Below, piece by piece: positions 7,136 to 9,212 of a stretch of DNA of 9,212 bases; the stretch's first letter is position 1, and every line of letters starts with the position of its first letter. This DNA is from an uncultured cyanobacterium (GTDB taxonomy: Bacteria > Cyanobacteriota > Cyanobacteriia > Phormidesmidales > Phormidesmidaceae): NCBI GenBank assembly GCA_938029995.1, contig CALHGI010000023.1, positions 1 through 9,212 on the forward strand, read 5' to 3'. A program made the translations under genes and the position numbers. The notes under the pieces were generated by a model that had not been told where the DNA came from, did not search any database, and was given only the letters and a program-made list of their open reading frames with translations.

Positions 7136-8359
7136 TTATTTTTCCTGGCAAAATCGCTCAACACATCGAACAAAGATCTCCACTCCGGTGCTTAGAACAG
7201 TCTCATCAAAATCAAACCGGGGATGGTGGTGGGGATAGGCCAGGTTTAATTTGGGGTTAGCCGAGCCTAAAAAGAAATAACAACCCGGTTTTTCCTGCAA
7301 AAAGAAGGACATATCTTCCCCCCCCATGGTTTGGCATTCGGGCACCACACCGGCTGGGGTTTCAATCACTGAGCTGGCAACAGATTTAACCAGTTCTGCG
7401 ATGGTTGGGTCATTAATGACCGGTGGGTATAGCCGTTGATAGTCAAAGTGGTAGCTAGCACCATGGGCCTGACACAGGCCCGCAATAATGGCTTCCATGC
7501 GCTCGGGTAACAGATCTCGATATTCTGGGTTAAAGTAGCGCACCGTACCGCTCAGACGGGCACTGTTCGCAATCACATTCACTGCGGTCCCTGCTTGAAA
7601 TTCCCCCACGGTCACAACGGCTGATTCGATGGGGCTAATGTTGCGGGCTACGATGGTTTGTAGTGCCGTGACCACCTGGGCACCGACCACAATGGAGTCG
7701 ATGGTCTGGTGGGGCAATGCGCCGTGACCACCGCGACCCTGAATGGTGCAGTGGAAATATTCGGTGGCGGCCATGAGGGGACCACTGCGTACCCCCACCG
7801 TTCCTAGGGGGAGGTTGTTCCAAATGTGGAGCCCAATGATGGCATCCACTTCGGGGTGTTGGAGCACTCCGGCTTCAATCATCGGTTTAGCTCCACCGGG
7901 GCCTTCTTCCGCCGGTTGGAAGATGAATTTCACTGTGCCGCCAAACGTATCGCGATTTTGATCCAGATAGTAGGCTGTGCCTAGGGCAATGGTGATGTGG
8001 CCGTCGTGGCCACAGGCATGCATTTTGCCGTCATGTAATGACCGGTAAGGTACTTGGTTAAGTTCTTGGATGGGTAGGGCGTCCATGTCGGCCCGAATGG
8101 CCAGTACTGGCCCTGGTCGGGTGCCTTTAATTGTGGCTACAATCCCTGTTTTGGCAATGCCAGTCTGGTGTTCAATGCCCCATGTTGTTAACTGCTGGGT
8201 GATAAAGTCAGCCGTTAGATTTTCTGCGAAGCCTAGCTCGGGATGCTGGTGGAGATGACGCCGCCACTGCACCAGCTGGGGGTGTAGTACTTGAACCTGA
8301 TCCCGCACCTGGGGCGGTGTTTCGGAGATTTTTGTATTGGGGGGCAGTGTAGAAACCAT
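7136..8359 (-). CDS. M20D-family amidohydrolase (N-acyl-amino acid / IAA-conjugate hydrolase-like)
   Basis: Cytoplasmic metal-dependent amidohydrolase of the M20 subfamily D, related to hippurate hydrolase, N-acyl-L-amino acid amidohydrolases and plant ILR1-type auxin-conjugate hydrolases. It has 407 residues, a typical length. Visible motifs: QWRRHLHQHPELGF (31-44), RADMDALP (89-96), the metal site HACGHDGH (114-121, ligands C116 and H118), EEGPGGAKPMI (151-161, catalytic/metal Glu), GLHIW (H178), the dimerisation-domain stretch GRGGHGALPHQTIDSI (208-223), and HHHPRFDFDE (377-386, C-terminal metal His). The C116-type cysteine is characteristic of M20D. It follows bioD by 64 bases and precedes ureD by 24. 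The substrate cannot be told from sequence; release of amino acids from N-acyl conjugates would fit a nitrogen-scavenging setting. No strong Shine-Dalgarno site is seen. Confidence 0.9.
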   Translation of the reverse strand: MVSTLPPNTKISETPPQVRDQVQVLHPQLVQWRRHLHQHPELGFAENLTADFITQQLTTWGIEHQTGIAKTGIVATIKGTRPGPVLAIRADMDALPIQELNQVPYRSLHDGKMHACGHDGHITIALGTAYYLDQNRDTFGGTVKFIFQPAEEGPGGAKPMIEAGVLQHPEVDAIIGLHIWNNLPLGTVGVRSGPLMAATEYFHCTIQGRGGHGALPHQTIDSIVVGAQVVTALQTIVARNISPIESAVVTVGEFQAGTAVNVIANSARLSGTVRYFNPEYRDLLPERMEAIIAGLCQAHGASYHFDYQRLYPPVINDPTIAELVKSVASSVIETPAGVVPECQTMGGEDMSFFLQEKPGCYFFLGSANPKLNLAYPHHHPRFDFDETVLSTGVEIFVRCVERFCQEK

Positions 8360-8423
8360 GGGACTTTAGCAGATACAACCGTTACTGTGATAAGCCTTAA
8401 TTCTCAGGTGTAAACCTTGGGCC

Positions 8424-9122
8424 TTAGGCCACCCAAAATGCTGCGGGCATGATGGCTTCTAGGGTGAGCCCACGGGCGGCTGAGCTGAGTTGGTCTAAGT
8501 TTGTGGGGTCGTTGAGGTGGGGCAGCACCCCCAAGATGGGAATGCGGGTGAGGTTGCTAATCATGGCCGGTGGGGCCAGTTGTTCTAGGTTTTGTTCGGC
8601 GTCGGAGGTATGGCAGTTGAGGATGATGCCTTGGAGCTGGAGCTGATGTTGGCGAGCGAGGGCCACATTGGCTACGGCATTTGCGATCGCACCCAACTTC
8701 ACCGGCACCACCAGCACCACCGGCAGCCGCCAGTCCGCCGCCAAATCGGCCACCGTCATCTCATCCGTCACGGGCGACCCCAACCCCCCAAGGCCTTCCA
8801 CCAGCACCCAGTCACACTGCCCATCCAACGTCGCATATCGCTGCCAAGCAGGCGCTAAATCCACCGTTTTCTGCTCCAATGCCGCCGCAATCGGCGGTGC
8901 CAAAGGAGCCTGATAAAACACTGGATTTAGCTCATCAAGGGATTGCTCCAAATCAAATAATTGTTGGAACAACTCTCGATCTCCCTGTCCCGACTGAACG
9001 GGTTTCAGGACCCCCAGCCGCCGAGCCGAGCAATACTGTCGCCAATAAGCCATCAGAGCGCAGGTCAACACCGTTTTCCCACAATCCGTATCCGTCGCCG
9101 CAATTAATAATCCGTTTCCCAT
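8424..9122 (-). CDS. bioD: ATP-dependent dethiobiotin synthetase
   Basis: Penultimate enzyme of biotin synthesis (EC 6.3.3.3): closes the ureido ring of dethiobiotin from DAPA, CO2 and ATP. The 232-residue length fits the family. Motifs: P-loop ATDTDCGKT (9-17, usually GTDTDVGKT), LKPVQSG (39-45, with substrate Lys40), PLAPPIAA (73-80), VLVEGLGGLGSPV (106-118, Glu109), and ILNC (167-170) for the adenine-contacting Asn. The first P-loop Gly is Ala9 and the usual Val is Cys14, both mild changes. The ATG at 9122 places the P-loop at the expected distance from the N-terminus; AAGGG lies only three bases upstream, a weak ribosome site. No other biotin gene is in the window, and its link to the urease genes is probably only positional. 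The 90 bases to its right hold no recognisable feature. Confidence 0.93.
   Translation of the reverse strand: MGNGLLIAATDTDCGKTVLTCALMAYWRQYCSARRLGVLKPVQSGQGDRELFQQLFDLEQSLDELNPVFYQAPLAPPIAAALEQKTVDLAPAWQRYATLDGQCDWVLVEGLGGLGSPVTDEMTVADLAADWRLPVVLVVPVKLGAIANAVANVALARQHQLQLQGIILNCHTSDAEQNLEQLAPPAMISNLTRIPILGVLPHLNDPTNLDQLSSAARGLTLEAIMPAAFWVA
8683..8690. repeat. HIP1 octamer GCGATCGC
   Basis: Exact HIP1 octamer inside bioD; third copy in the window. Confidence 0.8.
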
Positions 9123-9212
9123 GAACCCTTATATACAAAAGATGGAATTTACTGTTGTACAGACGTTGCCAGCAGCGTTTCTGACACCTACTGACTCCCC
9201 TGTCCAAGAATC

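Noticed and set aside
8370..8395. Near-NtcA sequence GTA-N8-ATC upstream of the amidohydrolase
   Set aside because: The second half-site does not match TAC, and no -10 box is placed suitably.
8411..8430. GGCC-TTA-GGCC small palindrome at the bioD stop as a terminator
   Set aside because: The stem is four bases, overlaps the stop codon and has no T-run.
8681..9124. A 147-codon Pro/Ser-rich open frame on the plus strand opposite bioD
   Set aside because: Low-complexity composition is the expected antisense reading of bioD, and bioD itself has clear family motifs.

Overview
The window looks like cyanobacterial chromosome. Three copies of the octamer GCGATCGC (the cyanobacterial HIP1 sequence) are present, at 3328-3335, 3873-3880 and 8683-8690. 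Moderate-to-high GC, a secreted SH3-like protein and the style of the urease proteins all point to a filamentous, Leptolyngbya-like lineage. The genus is an inference and cannot be settled from the sequence alone.

Layout, left to right. A rightward, AT-richer gene for a TPM-domain membrane protein runs in from the left edge with its 5' end missing and stops at 940. It converges on a long leftward block that fills the rest of the window. Between them, 941-1235 has no gene but holds four inverted repeats in a row. In transcription order (right to left on the minus strand) the block is bioD (dethiobiotin synthetase), an M20D amidohydrolase, ureD, a 293-base structured spacer, ureA, an S41-family protease-like gene, ureB, a 214-base spacer, an SH3-domain secreted protein, a 164-base spacer, and ureC.

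How the genes work together. UreA, UreB and UreC are the gamma, beta and alpha subunits of the nickel enzyme urease (urea to ammonia and CO2), and UreD is one of its maturation chaperones. All three subunits look intact, and every expected nickel-site and catalytic residue is visible in UreC. The usual run ureD-ureA-ureB-ureC is kept in order but interrupted twice, by the S41-like gene between ureA and ureB and by the SH3 gene between ureB and ureC. The S41-like gene is not a loose insertion: its stop overlaps the ureB start (TAATG), and the ureB Shine-Dalgarno sequence lies inside its last codons. The accessory genes ureE, ureF and ureG are not in the window. The M20D amidohydrolase ends only 24 bases before ureD, so it is probably cotranscribed and may supply amino acids or ammonia from N-acylated compounds.

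The least-explained features are (1) a dispersed palindromic element of about 61 bp, with two clear copies and one probable copy around the urease genes, whose arms differ by a compensating base-pair change; and (2) the S41-like protein, which lacks a signal peptide and has Thr where the family normally has the Ser nucleophile, while a Lys is kept 25 residues downstream as in C-terminal processing proteases.
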